The notes under the pieces: model-generated
Databases searched by the model: none
What the model was told of the DNA's origin: nothing
What the model saw: the letters and a program-made list of their open reading frames with translations, nothing else
In this document: positions 8,722-16,244 of the stretch, one piece after another
Layout: each line of letters begins with the position of its first letter
How positions within the stretch are numbered: the first letter of the stretch is position 1
Made by a program: the position numbers and the translations under genes
Source: Spirosoma arboris
Lineage (GTDB): Bacteria; Bacteroidota; Bacteroidia; Cytophagales; Spirosomataceae
Length of the DNA: 64,000 bases
NCBI RefSeq assembly: GCF_009754945.1
Contig: NZ_WPIN01000019.1
Span: 62,001 to 126,000, forward strand
Reading direction: 5' to 3'

Positions 8722-9510
8722 ATGAAAGAAGTTCTACTACCCCTGTTCCTGCTGTTGATTAATGCATCATTCAGTCAGGCGCAGTCAGGAAAAACGTCGA
8801 ATCCACCCGCTCCCGGTTTTGATGTAACAGGTTCAGACCCTCGTGCTATACAAATTGCCGATCAGGTCATGACTGCCATGGGTGGTCGGGCTGCGTGGGA
8901 TGAAACCCAGTTAATTGCCTGGAATTTTGATGGGGTCCGAAAAATCATCTGGGACAAATGGTCGGGCGATGTCCGGGTAGATAATCTGCATGACGATCAG
9001 ACCGTTTTGCTAAATATTAATAACGATATGGGGCGGGTTTACCGTCATGGAGAAGAATTACTTGCCCCCGATTCGGTTGCCAAGTATGTAAAGCAAGGGA
9101 AACGAAACTGGATTAACGATTCCTATTGGCTACTCATGCCATTTAAGCTCAAAGATTCTGGCATAACACTCAAATATCTTGGAGCAGAACCCACTCAAAC
9201 GGGCAAGGCCGCTGATGTCCTGCAGGTAACTTTTAAAAATGGCAGTATTATGCCCGGCGCCCGGTATAAAGTGTGGGTCGATAAGAAATCTCATCTGGTA
9301 AGCCAGTGGGCCCATTTCCCCAAACCTATTGATAAACAACCTGTTTTCACGCTTCCCTGGGAAGACTATCAGCAGTATAGCAATATTCTACTTGCCAGCG
9401 ACAGGGGAGACCACGACCTGACTGATATTATGATTTTTACAGGCCTGCCCGGCGAAGTGTTCAGCGATTTCACCCGTACAGATCTAAGCCGTTATCCGGG
9501 AGCCAAGTGA
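8722..9510 (+). CDS. Exported protein of unknown function (possible LolA-like fold)
   Basis: The protein has 262 residues from the ATG at 8722. This start follows a TAnnTTTG promoter and opens a clean signal peptide (MKEVLLPLFLLLINASFSQA). An ATG 44 codons further up would put the repeat region into the protein and is rejected. The mature part has alternating beta segments such as IAWNFDGVRKIIWDKWSGDV and LQVTFKNGSIMPGARYKVWV. It lacks catalytic motifs I recognise. The pattern resembles periplasmic lipid- or lipoprotein-carrier beta folds seen in Bacteroidota DUF proteins, but that is a guess. It is 41 bases upstream of hemH and probably co-transcribed with it. Confidence 0.6.
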   Translation: MKEVLLPLFLLLINASFSQAQSGKTSNPPAPGFDVTGSDPRAIQIADQVMTAMGGRAAWDETQLIAWNFDGVRKIIWDKWSGDVRVDNLHDDQTVLLNINNDMGRVYRHGEELLAPDSVAKYVKQGKRNWINDSYWLLMPFKLKDSGITLKYLGAEPTQTGKAADVLQVTFKNGSIMPGARYKVWVDKKSHLVSQWAHFPKPIDKQPVFTLPWEDYQQYSNILLASDRGDHDLTDIMIFTGLPGEVFSDFTRTDLSRYPGAK

Positions 9511-9551
9511 ATGCAATAAACCAACCTAGTTAAATCTCTGTTTTCCTCTAC

Positions 9552-10613
9552 ATGGAAGTTTCTGTTTTACAGCCGCACGTCACTACTCCAAAATCAGTGG
9601 GTAAAACGGGCGTTTTGATTGTTAATCTCGGTACGCCCGACAGTCCCGCTGTTCCGGATGTCCGTAAATACCTGCGCGAATTTTTAATGGATGGTCGGGT
9701 GATCGATATTCCACTTGTTTCGCGTTTTTTTCTTGTCAATGGGATTATCGCTCCGTTTCGGGCGCCAAAATCAGCTAAAATTTACAAGCAGCTCTGGACT
9801 GAAACAGGCTCACCCTTGAAATATTATGGCCATATTGTGGAGAAGGAGCTGCAAAAACAGCTCGGCGATGCCTACGTAGTAAAGCTGGCTATGCGGTATC
9901 AAAGTCCCAGTATCGAAGCAGGTTTGAGTGAATTTCAGCAGTTAGGATTGACCGACATTGTTGTTGTTCCGTTTTTTCCGCAATACGCATCAGCTTCCAC
10001 CGGCTCTGTTTACGAAAAGGTAATGACCATCGTAAAAAGTTGGGAGGTTATTCCGGCCATTCGATTCGTGAATCGCTTTCTGGAGCATCCTAAATTTATT
10101 GAAGGCTTCGCACAAATCGCCCGCAAATACATGGCGGCTTACGATTACGACCACTTTCTGTTTAGCTACCACGGCTTGCCCCAAAGTCAGATTCGAAAAG
10201 GTGACGTAACGAAAACTGTTTGCCAGTTCGGAGAGTGTTGTCAGACATTCCATGCCTTAAATCAGCATTGCTATCGGGCGCAATGCTTTGAAACAACGCG
10301 TTTGCTCGTGCAGGCGCTGGGCATTCCCGAAGGTAAATACACAACCTGTTTTCAGTCGCGCCTGGGCAGCGATCCCTGGATTAAGCCTTATACCGACGAC
10401 GTCATTAAGGAATTACCGGCTAAAGAGATCAAGAGTGTATTGGCGTTTTCGCCCGCTTTTGTGGCCGATTGTCTGGAGACCACAATCGAGGTAGGGGTAG
10501 AATATAAGGAATTATTTGAGCAGGCAGGCGGAAAGCACTGGCAATTAGTCGAGAGCCTGAATGATAGCCCAATCTGGATCGAAACCCTGGTCGATCTGGT
10601 CAAAACAGTATAG
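9552..10613 (+). CDS. hemH: Ferrochelatase
   Basis: A 353-residue enzyme that inserts Fe2+ into protoporphyrin IX, the last step of protohaem synthesis. The N-terminus GVLIVNLGTPDSP is the family signature. The metal-handling His is in FSYHGLPQSQIRKGD, and the acidic partner in FSPAFVADCLETTIEVG. The middle is Cys-rich (VCQFGECCQ and HCYRAQC); whether these bind a cluster cannot be told here. The start at 9552 places the signature at the expected distance. Its neighbours belong to peroxide defence (oxyR, ahpCD), which makes sense because free iron and haem synthesis are tied to oxidative stress. A 28-bp perfect hairpin starts right after the stop codon. Confidence 0.95.
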   Translation: MEVSVLQPHVTTPKSVGKTGVLIVNLGTPDSPAVPDVRKYLREFLMDGRVIDIPLVSRFFLVNGIIAPFRAPKSAKIYKQLWTETGSPLKYYGHIVEKELQKQLGDAYVVKLAMRYQSPSIEAGLSEFQQLGLTDIVVVPFFPQYASASTGSVYEKVMTIVKSWEVIPAIRFVNRFLEHPKFIEGFAQIARKYMAAYDYDHFLFSYHGLPQSQIRKGDVTKTVCQFGECCQTFHALNQHCYRAQCFETTRLLVQALGIPEGKYTTCFQSRLGSDPWIKPYTDDVIKELPAKEIKSVLAFSPAFVADCLETTIEVGVEYKELFEQAGGKHWQLVESLNDSPIWIETLVDLVKTV

Positions 10614-10693
10614 TTTAAACGCAGAGATGCGGAGAACACAGAAAGTTATAGCGCATTACTATTCTCTGTGTTCTCCGCATCTCTGCGTTTAAA
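10614..10693. repeat. 28-bp perfect inverted repeat directly after hemH
   Basis: Positions 10614-10641 are an exact reverse complement of 10666-10693, with a 24-base loop. The arm contains AACGCAGAGATGCGGAGAAC. A related arm (AACCGCAGAGGCACAGAG) occurs at 35476-35538. The stem begins at the base after the TAG stop, so it should be transcribed and could act as a 3' end stabiliser or terminator. Confidence 0.9.
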
Positions 10694-10702
10694 TCAGCCG
10701 TC

Positions 10703-10742
10703 AAAAAAGAGCCCGCTTCTTGTTTAGAGAGAGCGGGCTTTA
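10703..10742. terminator. Bidirectional terminator between hemH and ahpD
   Basis: AAAAAAGAGCCCGCT and AGCGGGCTTT form a 7-8 bp GC stem, flanked by A-rich and T-rich tracts. It lies between the convergent hemH and ahpD genes and is the more conventional terminator of this junction. Confidence 0.75.
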
Positions 10743-10935
10743 CATTACGGCAGATACAGTACTGAGAATATAAGAGGCAATTTATTGCAACAGTAATTAC
10801 AGTAGCAACATACTATATTTCTTACATCTGGCACCAGACTATATATGCGTTACATTTCTTTAACGCATCTTCATTTACTAATGTTTCCCGGCAGCTCATT
10901 TTTTATCTTGTCGGGTTTATCAACGACTCGCAATC

Positions 10936-11523
10936 CTACAACAGTGTAATCAAGCCTTTAATGACCGAGGCCAACCGGATGGCGTCAAAAATACGTGCTT
11001 CACTAGCACCGTGTTTCAGCACACTTTCCTCGTGCGACCGAACGCAGAGCTCACAACCATTAACAGCCGATACGGCCAGACTCATTAGCTCGAAAAACTC
11101 CTTGCCCAGTACCGGATTCATCATGATACTCATGCGAATACCTGGCTGTGTTTGCTGATAATAGTCTTTACCAACAAAGTGCCGGAACCGATAAAACACG
11201 TTATTCGTGCTCAGCAATGAAGTGCAGGCAATGGTTTCGGCTACCTCGGCATCGGTTGCTCCTTCCTGTCGGACAGCGGTTGTCAGAGAATCAACCAGCG
11301 GTTGTAGTTTTTCGTTGACAGCTACTGACAGAGCCAGCAGTAAGCTCTCTTTTTTCGTCAGCGTCTGACTACTGTTGAGCACATTGCCAACATTAATTTT
11401 CAGATCACGCAAATAGCGATGATCAGCTTTCGCCAGCGCATCCAATGCAGGATACTCGGCTTCTGTATCCAGTCCCACTAAATTCAGTAGCGACGTAACA
11501 GTTTCGTTTTGTGTGGTCGTCAT
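10936..11523 (-). CDS. ahpD: Alkyl hydroperoxide reductase D (carboxymuconolactone-decarboxylase fold)
   Basis: The protein has 195 residues from the ATG at 11523, just before MTTTQNETV. An earlier in-frame start would add 24 residues of repeat-derived sequence. The active-site motif is NGCELCVRSHEESVLKHG: a CxxC followed by the conserved His, as in AhpD. AhpD acts as the disulfide reductase that recycles AhpC. The gene lies 114 bases downstream of ahpC on the same strand, which supports the pairing. Length and fold match mycobacterial AhpD, for which this AhpC-AhpD partnership is established. Confidence 0.9.
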   Translation of the reverse strand: MTTTQNETVTSLLNLVGLDTEAEYPALDALAKADHRYLRDLKINVGNVLNSSQTLTKKESLLLALSVAVNEKLQPLVDSLTTAVRQEGATDAEVAETIACTSLLSTNNVFYRFRHFVGKDYYQQTQPGIRMSIMMNPVLGKEFFELMSLAVSAVNGCELCVRSHEESVLKHGASEARIFDAIRLASVIKGLITLL

Positions 11524-11557
11524 GATTTTAAAGAGTGAAATCGGACCGCCGAAGCGG

Positions 11558-11626
11558 AGCGAAAGAGCGAAGGGTGAAAAGACTGCCAGCGGCATCGCTC
11601 TTTCACTCTTGCGTTCTTTCGCTCTT
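11558..11626. repeat. Imperfect inverted repeat in the ahpC-ahpD spacer
   Basis: A GAGCGAAAGAGCGAAGGGTG arm around 11558-11580 is nearly reverse complementary to 11602-11626. It folds into an imperfect hairpin inside the ahpC-ahpD transcript. It may lower ahpD expression relative to ahpC or stabilise the ahpC message (inference). Confidence 0.6.
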
Positions 11627-11637
11627 TAAATCATTGA

Positions 11638-12192
11638 TTAAGCCGTTAACGTAGCTTCGCCCTTAACCCAGTTACATGGGCAAAGTTCGTCGGTTTGCAG
11701 AGCGTCTAACACGCGAATTACTTCATTTACGTTCCGGCCAACTGATAGGTCGTTAACCGCTACCCAACGAACAATACCCTGTGGATCAACGATGTACGTT
11801 ACGCGATATGCTACTTTCTCGTTTGCTTCCAGAATACCCAGTTCTTCGGCCAGTGACTTCGAGGTATCGGCCAGCATTGGGAATTTCAGACCACGCAGAT
11901 CGTCGTGGTTTTTACGCCATGCCAGGTGAACGAATTCGCTATCTGTCGAAGCACCAATAACCATCGTGTCTCGATCCTGGAAATCTTCGAACTTCTTGTT
12001 GAACTCGGCAATTTCAGTTGGGCAAACGAAGGTGAAATCTTTAGGCCACCAGAACATAACTAGCCACTGACCCGCATTCTTATGATCGTCTGACGAGATT
12101 TCGTAGAACTCGTTGTCTTTATCGAGCGAAACAACAGCTAGTTTCTTAAACTCCGGGAACTGAGACCCAACTGAGACAATGTGATTTTTCAT
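11638..12192 (-). CDS. ahpC: Peroxiredoxin, alkyl hydroperoxide reductase C
   Basis: The protein has 184 residues from MKNHIVSVG at 12192; a start ten codons earlier is possible but non-homologous. The peroxidatic Cys57 is in FTFVCPTEI. Two more Cys occur near the C-terminus in DELCPCNW (171 and 173), the three-Cys pattern of the AhpD-dependent AhpC of mycobacteria rather than the AhpF-dependent type. It reduces H2O2, organic peroxides and possibly peroxynitrite in the cytoplasm, with electrons from AhpD encoded next. An OxyR-like site lies about 95-110 bases upstream of the start. Confidence 0.95.
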   Translation of the reverse strand: MKNHIVSVGSQFPEFKKLAVVSLDKDNEFYEISSDDHKNAGQWLVMFWWPKDFTFVCPTEIAEFNKKFEDFQDRDTMVIGASTDSEFVHLAWRKNHDDLRGLKFPMLADTSKSLAEELGILEANEKVAYRVTYIVDPQGIVRWVAVNDLSVGRNVNEVIRVLDALQTDELCPCNWVKGEATLTA

Positions 12193-12286
12193 GGAATTTA
12201 CTGAGGTTGTATTAAGAATCAATCTTGATCAAGTGCAAATTACGGAAGCAATACGCATAGAGAATATGATTTTTATCAATCAGCTC

Positions 12287-12301
12287 ATAGATAAAAACTA
12301 T
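12287..12301. promoter_or_regulatory. OxyR-type half site upstream of ahpC
   Basis: ATAGATAAAAACTAT matches the classical OxyR pattern ATAGnTnnnAnCTAT at all ten specified positions. It is centred about 102 bases upstream of the ahpC start. A second, weaker dyad (TGAT-TTTT-ATCA) is centred at 12272-12273, 21-22 bases away, which is the spacing of the second OxyR half site. Confidence 0.6.
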
Positions 12302-12432
12302 CACTTTCCATGAATTATAATGATATTCAGCCCACTACGATTTTTTAACAACGAAAGTCACTGCTCATCTTCTTTAAAGAATAATGCAATCGATTAAAAT
12401 CGTCCAAATTATAATTTTACCAATACAAACAA

Positions 12433-12463
12433 AAAAAGCCCGATGAATTGCTCATCGGGCTTT
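12433..12463 (-). terminator. Rho-independent terminator after the 12484-13566 gene
   Basis: GCCCGATGA and TCATCGGGC form a 9-bp perfect stem with a 5-base loop. On the minus strand it is followed by seven T. It lies 21 bases past the stop codon of the gene to its right. Confidence 0.9.
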
Positions 12464-12483
12464 CAAACTATATAGGCTAACGA

Positions 12484-13566
12484 TTAGGCCGCCATTCGTA
12501 AGTAGGGTTCCTGTCCTGATTGTGGTTCTTCCAGCATCGGCGCAATGACCGTGTTCATTCGATCCCGCACAAAACTCTCCTGGAGATAAGACGGCAATTT
12601 GGCTACTAATTGGCGATAAGCCTGCATACCAAGCGCCTTCGCAATATAAGCTTCGTGAACTGAATTCACATGAGCCACAATATTCACTAAACTTTGGTGG
12701 AACAGTTTCACATCAATTTCAGAATCGACAAACCGTTCGATTTCCCGATTTGTTGACGAAATCCGCAGTCGGCTCAACATGTCGAAGTAGGTCGTATATC
12801 CGATTTGCTTAGCCAACTGCTTGTATTGCTCTACGCTGAATTTTTGCAGAATCTCACCTGTTTTCGGACTACGTAATGCCGTTTTCGGATTCGTCTGAAT
12901 CGCGTTACGTAAAGCCCGCACCCGCTGATCACGAGTGGTTTTCAGAAACTGCGCCAGTTCAACCTGAACCGAACCTTCGCGCGAAGGCAACAATAAATCG
13001 GATTTAGCAGCTACGGTAAACCGCTTCGCCATCGGTAACCGTTGAATGCGATAGCTGTTGATTGGCCCGAGTGCATAATAGCCAATTGAAGCCGGGTAAT
13101 AACCGCGAACAACCATGTTGCCAATCCGCTTGCGAATCAATTCTTCATTACTCACATTAATACCCTGCACGGCCAGAAATGCCCGTGCACTGAACAGGGC
13201 GCTGTAATAAGCCTGCGGAAACGTCCAATGCAACGAGCTCTGTAGATACTGTTCGTCATTAACAACAGGCGTAATACGCAGGGCATATTCGGCGCTCCAG
13301 CTATTTAGTAATAACTTCTCCAGCGCTTTGCGGTTTTCATCAGTCGCACGCCCATAGAACTGTTGAAAAATGGGAAATTTAGCGAGGTCAAAAAGGTCGT
13401 TTTGGTGATGGATGTGGTAATCCATCGCAAAAAAGTGGTTCAGAAACACCTGCGCCGGAATAGACTTCCGCCAGTTATCGTCGAGCGGCAAATTGCCCGC
13501 TGAAGCCTGTGCAAGGGGTGCCTGAGCGTTCGGGGAATGCATCGTTGCGTTGGTTTTCTGTGTCAT
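12484..13566 (-). CDS. Conserved-looking cytoplasmic protein of unknown function
   Basis: The protein has 360 residues from the ATG at 13566 (MTQKTNATM). A start 16 codons upstream and one eight codons downstream are alternatives. I do not recognise the family. It has no signal peptide or membrane segment and is rich in helices with many aromatic and basic residues (FLNHFFAMDYHIHHQND, YYPASIGYYALGPINSY). There is no Cys-based metal site and no nucleotide-binding motif. It stands alone with its own terminator and is divergent from the OmpA-family gene. A 9-bp inverted repeat lies in the shared upstream region. Confidence 0.65.
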   Translation of the reverse strand: MTQKTNATMHSPNAQAPLAQASAGNLPLDDNWRKSIPAQVFLNHFFAMDYHIHHQNDLFDLAKFPIFQQFYGRATDENRKALEKLLLNSWSAEYALRITPVVNDEQYLQSSLHWTFPQAYYSALFSARAFLAVQGINVSNEELIRKRIGNMVVRGYYPASIGYYALGPINSYRIQRLPMAKRFTVAAKSDLLLPSREGSVQVELAQFLKTTRDQRVRALRNAIQTNPKTALRSPKTGEILQKFSVEQYKQLAKQIGYTTYFDMLSRLRISSTNREIERFVDSEIDVKLFHQSLVNIVAHVNSVHEAYIAKALGMQAYRQLVAKLPSYLQESFVRDRMNTVIAPMLEEPQSGQEPYLRMAA

Positions 13567-13673
13567 ACAATAGTAACGAAAAAGAGTGTTTTCCCGTTCA
13601 TTTTTTACCAACAATTTTCACCATATAACTATACTGTAAATCAGCCAATTATCTATCATTTTTTACGATCAAA

Positions 13674-13697
13674 AATTAGCCTGAAATTAGGCTAATT
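13674..13697. promoter_or_regulatory. 9-bp perfect inverted repeat in a divergent promoter region
   Basis: AATTAGCCT and AGGCTAATT are separated by six bases. The site lies 108 bases from one start and 75 bases from the other, in the region shared by the unknown protein and the OmpA-family gene. It could be an operator; the cognate regulator is not in the window as far as I can tell. Confidence 0.45.
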
Positions 13698-13735
13698 CAG
13701 GCAGGACCGATGGGTAAGTTTTAGGTATTTAAACG

Positions 13736-13743
13736 TACTTTTG
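13736..13743 (+). promoter_or_regulatory. Bacteroidota -7 element (TACTTTTG) of the OmpA-family gene
   Basis: TACTTTTG is a full consensus match 29 bases upstream of the ATG at 13772. It supports that start rather than the TTG at 13751. Confidence 0.55.
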
Positions 13744-13771
13744 CGGTACGTTGCAACGTTGCCTCTATAGT

Positions 13772-14707
13772 ATGAAGTGGACAAAATATATAGTGATTTT
13801 TGGAGGCCTGTGCCTGAGTAACTTAGGCCCGTCTGTAGGGTTGGCACAACCCAAACACCAAGTTGCTCCACCAGATGGAACAGCCTCCCTTGAAGGAACA
13901 GTACAGGATGGTCAAACGCAAAAGAGCATCGCTGGAGCCATAGTAATGGCAAAAAATCAAGCAGGTGTGATCTATACACAGCAGGTAACAAATGCTGATG
14001 GTAGTTTCCAGCTTAAGCTTGATCCAAAATTGCCTTATATTATTTCAACCAAAGCCGAAGGGTATGGTACGACTGATGAGCAATTGGCTTTTACGTCGGG
14101 TAGTACAAATCGATTATTCGGAAAAACCATTCTACTATTCCGGATTAACTCAAAACCTGTTAGCACAACTACAGCTTCCCCAGTCCATGCGACAACATCA
14201 ACCGTAGTATCACCCCCACCTGCTCGCCCTGCTACAACTCCACCAGTATCTGAGCAACCTGCGGTCAGTAATACGTCTGTCGTTCAAACATCGCGTGTAA
14301 CGCCCCCTAAAACGCTGGATGCAAAAGTGGTTTATACTCCTCCGCCAATCGTGGCTGCTGCTGGCAAAACGACGCAGCTACAGGCGCTCCAGTTTGTTCA
14401 GAGTAAGGCAGAACTGCTACCCGATGCTCAACCCGCCTTAGATCAACTGCTGGCCTTTATGCGTGACCATGCTACCGCCGAAATTGAGCTGGCAGGTCAT
14501 ACCGATAATCAGGGCGATTTTGACGAGAATCTTAAGCTCTCTAAACAGCGGGTAGAGTTAGTAAAGGATTATCTGGTAAAGAATGGAATTGCTGCTAACC
14601 GAGTTACCACACGCGGCTATGGCCCTACCCGCCCCATCGCGAGCAATAATTCTGAAAACACCCGAAAACTCAATCGGCGCGTGGAAATGACGGTATTGAA
14701 GGAATAA
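13772..14707 (+). CDS. OmpA-family protein with N-terminal carboxypeptidase-regulatory-like domain
   Basis: The protein has 311 residues from the ATG at 13772. The signal peptide ends near VGLAQ. Residues 30-110 form a beta-sandwich of the carboxypeptidase-regulatory type (ASLEGTVQDGQTQKSIAGA, then TNADGSFQLKL). A long Thr/Pro/Ser-rich linker follows. The C-terminal 110 residues are an OmpA-like peptidoglycan-binding domain, with IELAGHTDNQGDFDENLKLS, then SKQRVELVKDYL and the closing RKLNRRVEMTVL. It should tether the outer membrane to peptidoglycan or sit in the periplasm. It converges with the transporter gene, with two bases between the stops. Confidence 0.85.
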   Translation: MKWTKYIVIFGGLCLSNLGPSVGLAQPKHQVAPPDGTASLEGTVQDGQTQKSIAGAIVMAKNQAGVIYTQQVTNADGSFQLKLDPKLPYIISTKAEGYGTTDEQLAFTSGSTNRLFGKTILLFRINSKPVSTTTASPVHATTSTVVSPPPARPATTPPVSEQPAVSNTSVVQTSRVTPPKTLDAKVVYTPPPIVAAAGKTTQLQALQFVQSKAELLPDAQPALDQLLAFMRDHATAEIELAGHTDNQGDFDENLKLSKQRVELVKDYLVKNGIAANRVTTRGYGPTRPIASNNSENTRKLNRRVEMTVLKE

Positions 14708-14709
14708 AT

Positions 14710-15609
14710 CTATTTCCTCCCCAGCCACAATCCGCCAATAACCAGCCCCGTTCCGGCAACAGTGAAAAGGGTTATGGGTTCGCCCATGAGTAGGTACGAG
14801 TACGCGAAACCGAAAATCGGGCAGAGAAATAGCCATAGGGATGCCCGGATTGCATCTTGCCGAACCAGATAGAACCACAGTTGCAGTGCTGCCACCGAGA
14901 CGGGCAGAATCAGCCAGAAGACTGACGCCCAAAAGCGTGCGTCAAAGTGAGATTCGCTCAATACGGCAGGATCAAGTACAGCGACGAGCAACGTGAATGG
15001 GAGTAATTGAAAACCACCTAATAACACCTGCCAGCCATTGGTAACCAGATTCGGCAATCGCCAGTTGATGCTGGCATAATAGACCGTTGCCGCCGATATG
15101 GAGATCGTTCCAACCAACAGAATCAGTAGTCCTTCAACAGTAGCGTAGCTATTTTGAAGCAGCGGGTAAGTCGCAATTCCTACTCCTAAAAGGCCCAGCA
15201 GCAAGCCACCCAGTTCATTCCAACGTGGCATTCGACGTAGCCATAGCGCCGATAATAAGGCAATGAACAATGGATTGGTGGCCGTCGATAAGCTGCCAAT
15301 ACCTGCCGATACCTGCTTAAGCGCCATCACAAACGAACCGAGATAAATAGTGGTATTGAGCAGTGCGAAGATGGCTAATTGGCGAAATTCTACACGCGTA
15401 GGCCAGGCGTTTTTTGGACTACCTGTCTCGTTACGCTGGACTCCGTACGCATAAAGAAGCATGCCGCTCCCTGCGATAAGAAATCGGACGTTAGCCAGAA
15501 TAAGCGGATGTGCAGACTGCACGCCAAACTTGGTAGCAACAGAGGCCGAAGCCCAAAGAGCAGCGAAGAGCAGGCCGGCTGGCGCTCCGGCGGGAATGAG
15601 TTGTTTCAT
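14710..15609 (-). CDS. EamA-family (DMT superfamily) transporter
   Basis: A 299-residue integral membrane protein with about ten predicted helices in two homologous halves, the RhaT/EamA architecture. Segments such as PLILANVRFLIAGSGMLL and VSAGIGSLSTATNPLFIALL are typical. It should move a small metabolite across the inner membrane; the substrate is unknown. It starts 11 bases after the ptuB stop, so it may be transcribed with nadE-ptuA-ptuB. It is probably the original downstream neighbour of nadE, with the defence genes inserted between them (inference). Confidence 0.85.
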   Translation of the reverse strand: MKQLIPAGAPAGLLFAALWASASVATKFGVQSAHPLILANVRFLIAGSGMLLYAYGVQRNETGSPKNAWPTRVEFRQLAIFALLNTTIYLGSFVMALKQVSAGIGSLSTATNPLFIALLSALWLRRMPRWNELGGLLLGLLGVGIATYPLLQNSYATVEGLLILLVGTISISAATVYYASINWRLPNLVTNGWQVLLGGFQLLPFTLLVAVLDPAVLSESHFDARFWASVFWLILPVSVAALQLWFYLVRQDAIRASLWLFLCPIFGFAYSYLLMGEPITLFTVAGTGLVIGGLWLGRK

Positions 15610-15620
15610 TAGAGACCGGC

Positions 15621-16244
15621 TTAGTCGAAGAATTCGGGAGGTAGGCTTTGTATTGCTTTTATGGATCGCATTAGCATTGTAAAATGGCTATCACGAGATA
15701 AAAGTTTTTTAATCAATAACTCCTTCTCAAATTCTTCATTCTCATTACCCAGTTTCTTTGCATTGTGCCATTCAGCCACAGCATTGACCACTTCATGATG
15801 CTTGTCTTTGACTGCAGGCTTTAAGTCTTTGTGAAGATGATTCAGAAGGTTAGCCGTATTTATGGCTTTTTGATTAGACAAATCCCTTGCCTTAAACAAA
15901 GAATTTCCCCCGAACTCAACAACGTAGATTATTTCCTGCTCAACATCATCGTCCTCATGGCAAGGATCAAGATAACCACCTACTGGCGTTTGCTTTGGCC
16001 GTTGTTTGTTAGCCTTCTGGTCAATAGCATACAGGTTATCCCAGGTATAGACTAAGTCCGGACTCTCAGTTTGCGTCATGAAATGATCGACCTCCATTTC
16101 GTTGGGGCTATCGAATACCTTCTCTGTCAGGTAACATTTCCCTCTAAAAACTTGGTGTAATGCGTCAATTACGTCTGAACTACGATACGATTTTTGACTA
16201 GATAATGAAGGCGGAGCGGGTTGGTCCCGAACTACGTTAATCAT
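15621..16244 (-). CDS. ptuB: HNH nuclease of a Septu-like defence system (PtuB)
   Basis: A 207-residue protein with an HNH nuclease core. Cys37 is in GKCYLTEK, the catalytic His54 in MEVDHFMTQ, the middle Asn in WDNLYAIDQ and the last Asn/Lys in KANKQRP. Septu PtuB proteins are HNH effectors of this size that are activated with PtuA against phage. The start overlaps the ptuA stop by four bases (ATGA), a sign of coupled translation. I call PtuB on the combination of HNH domain, size and the adjacent PtuA-like ATPase. A related HNH gene of another ATPase-nuclease system is the main alternative. Confidence 0.75.
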   Translation of the reverse strand: MINVVRDQPAPPSLSSQKSYRSSDVIDALHQVFRGKCYLTEKVFDSPNEMEVDHFMTQTESPDLVYTWDNLYAIDQKANKQRPKQTPVGGYLDPCHEDDDVEQEIIYVVEFGGNSLFKARDLSNQKAINTANLLNHLHKDLKPAVKDKHHEVVNAVAEWHNAKKLGNENEEFEKELLIKKLLSRDSHFTMLMRSIKAIQSLPPEFFD

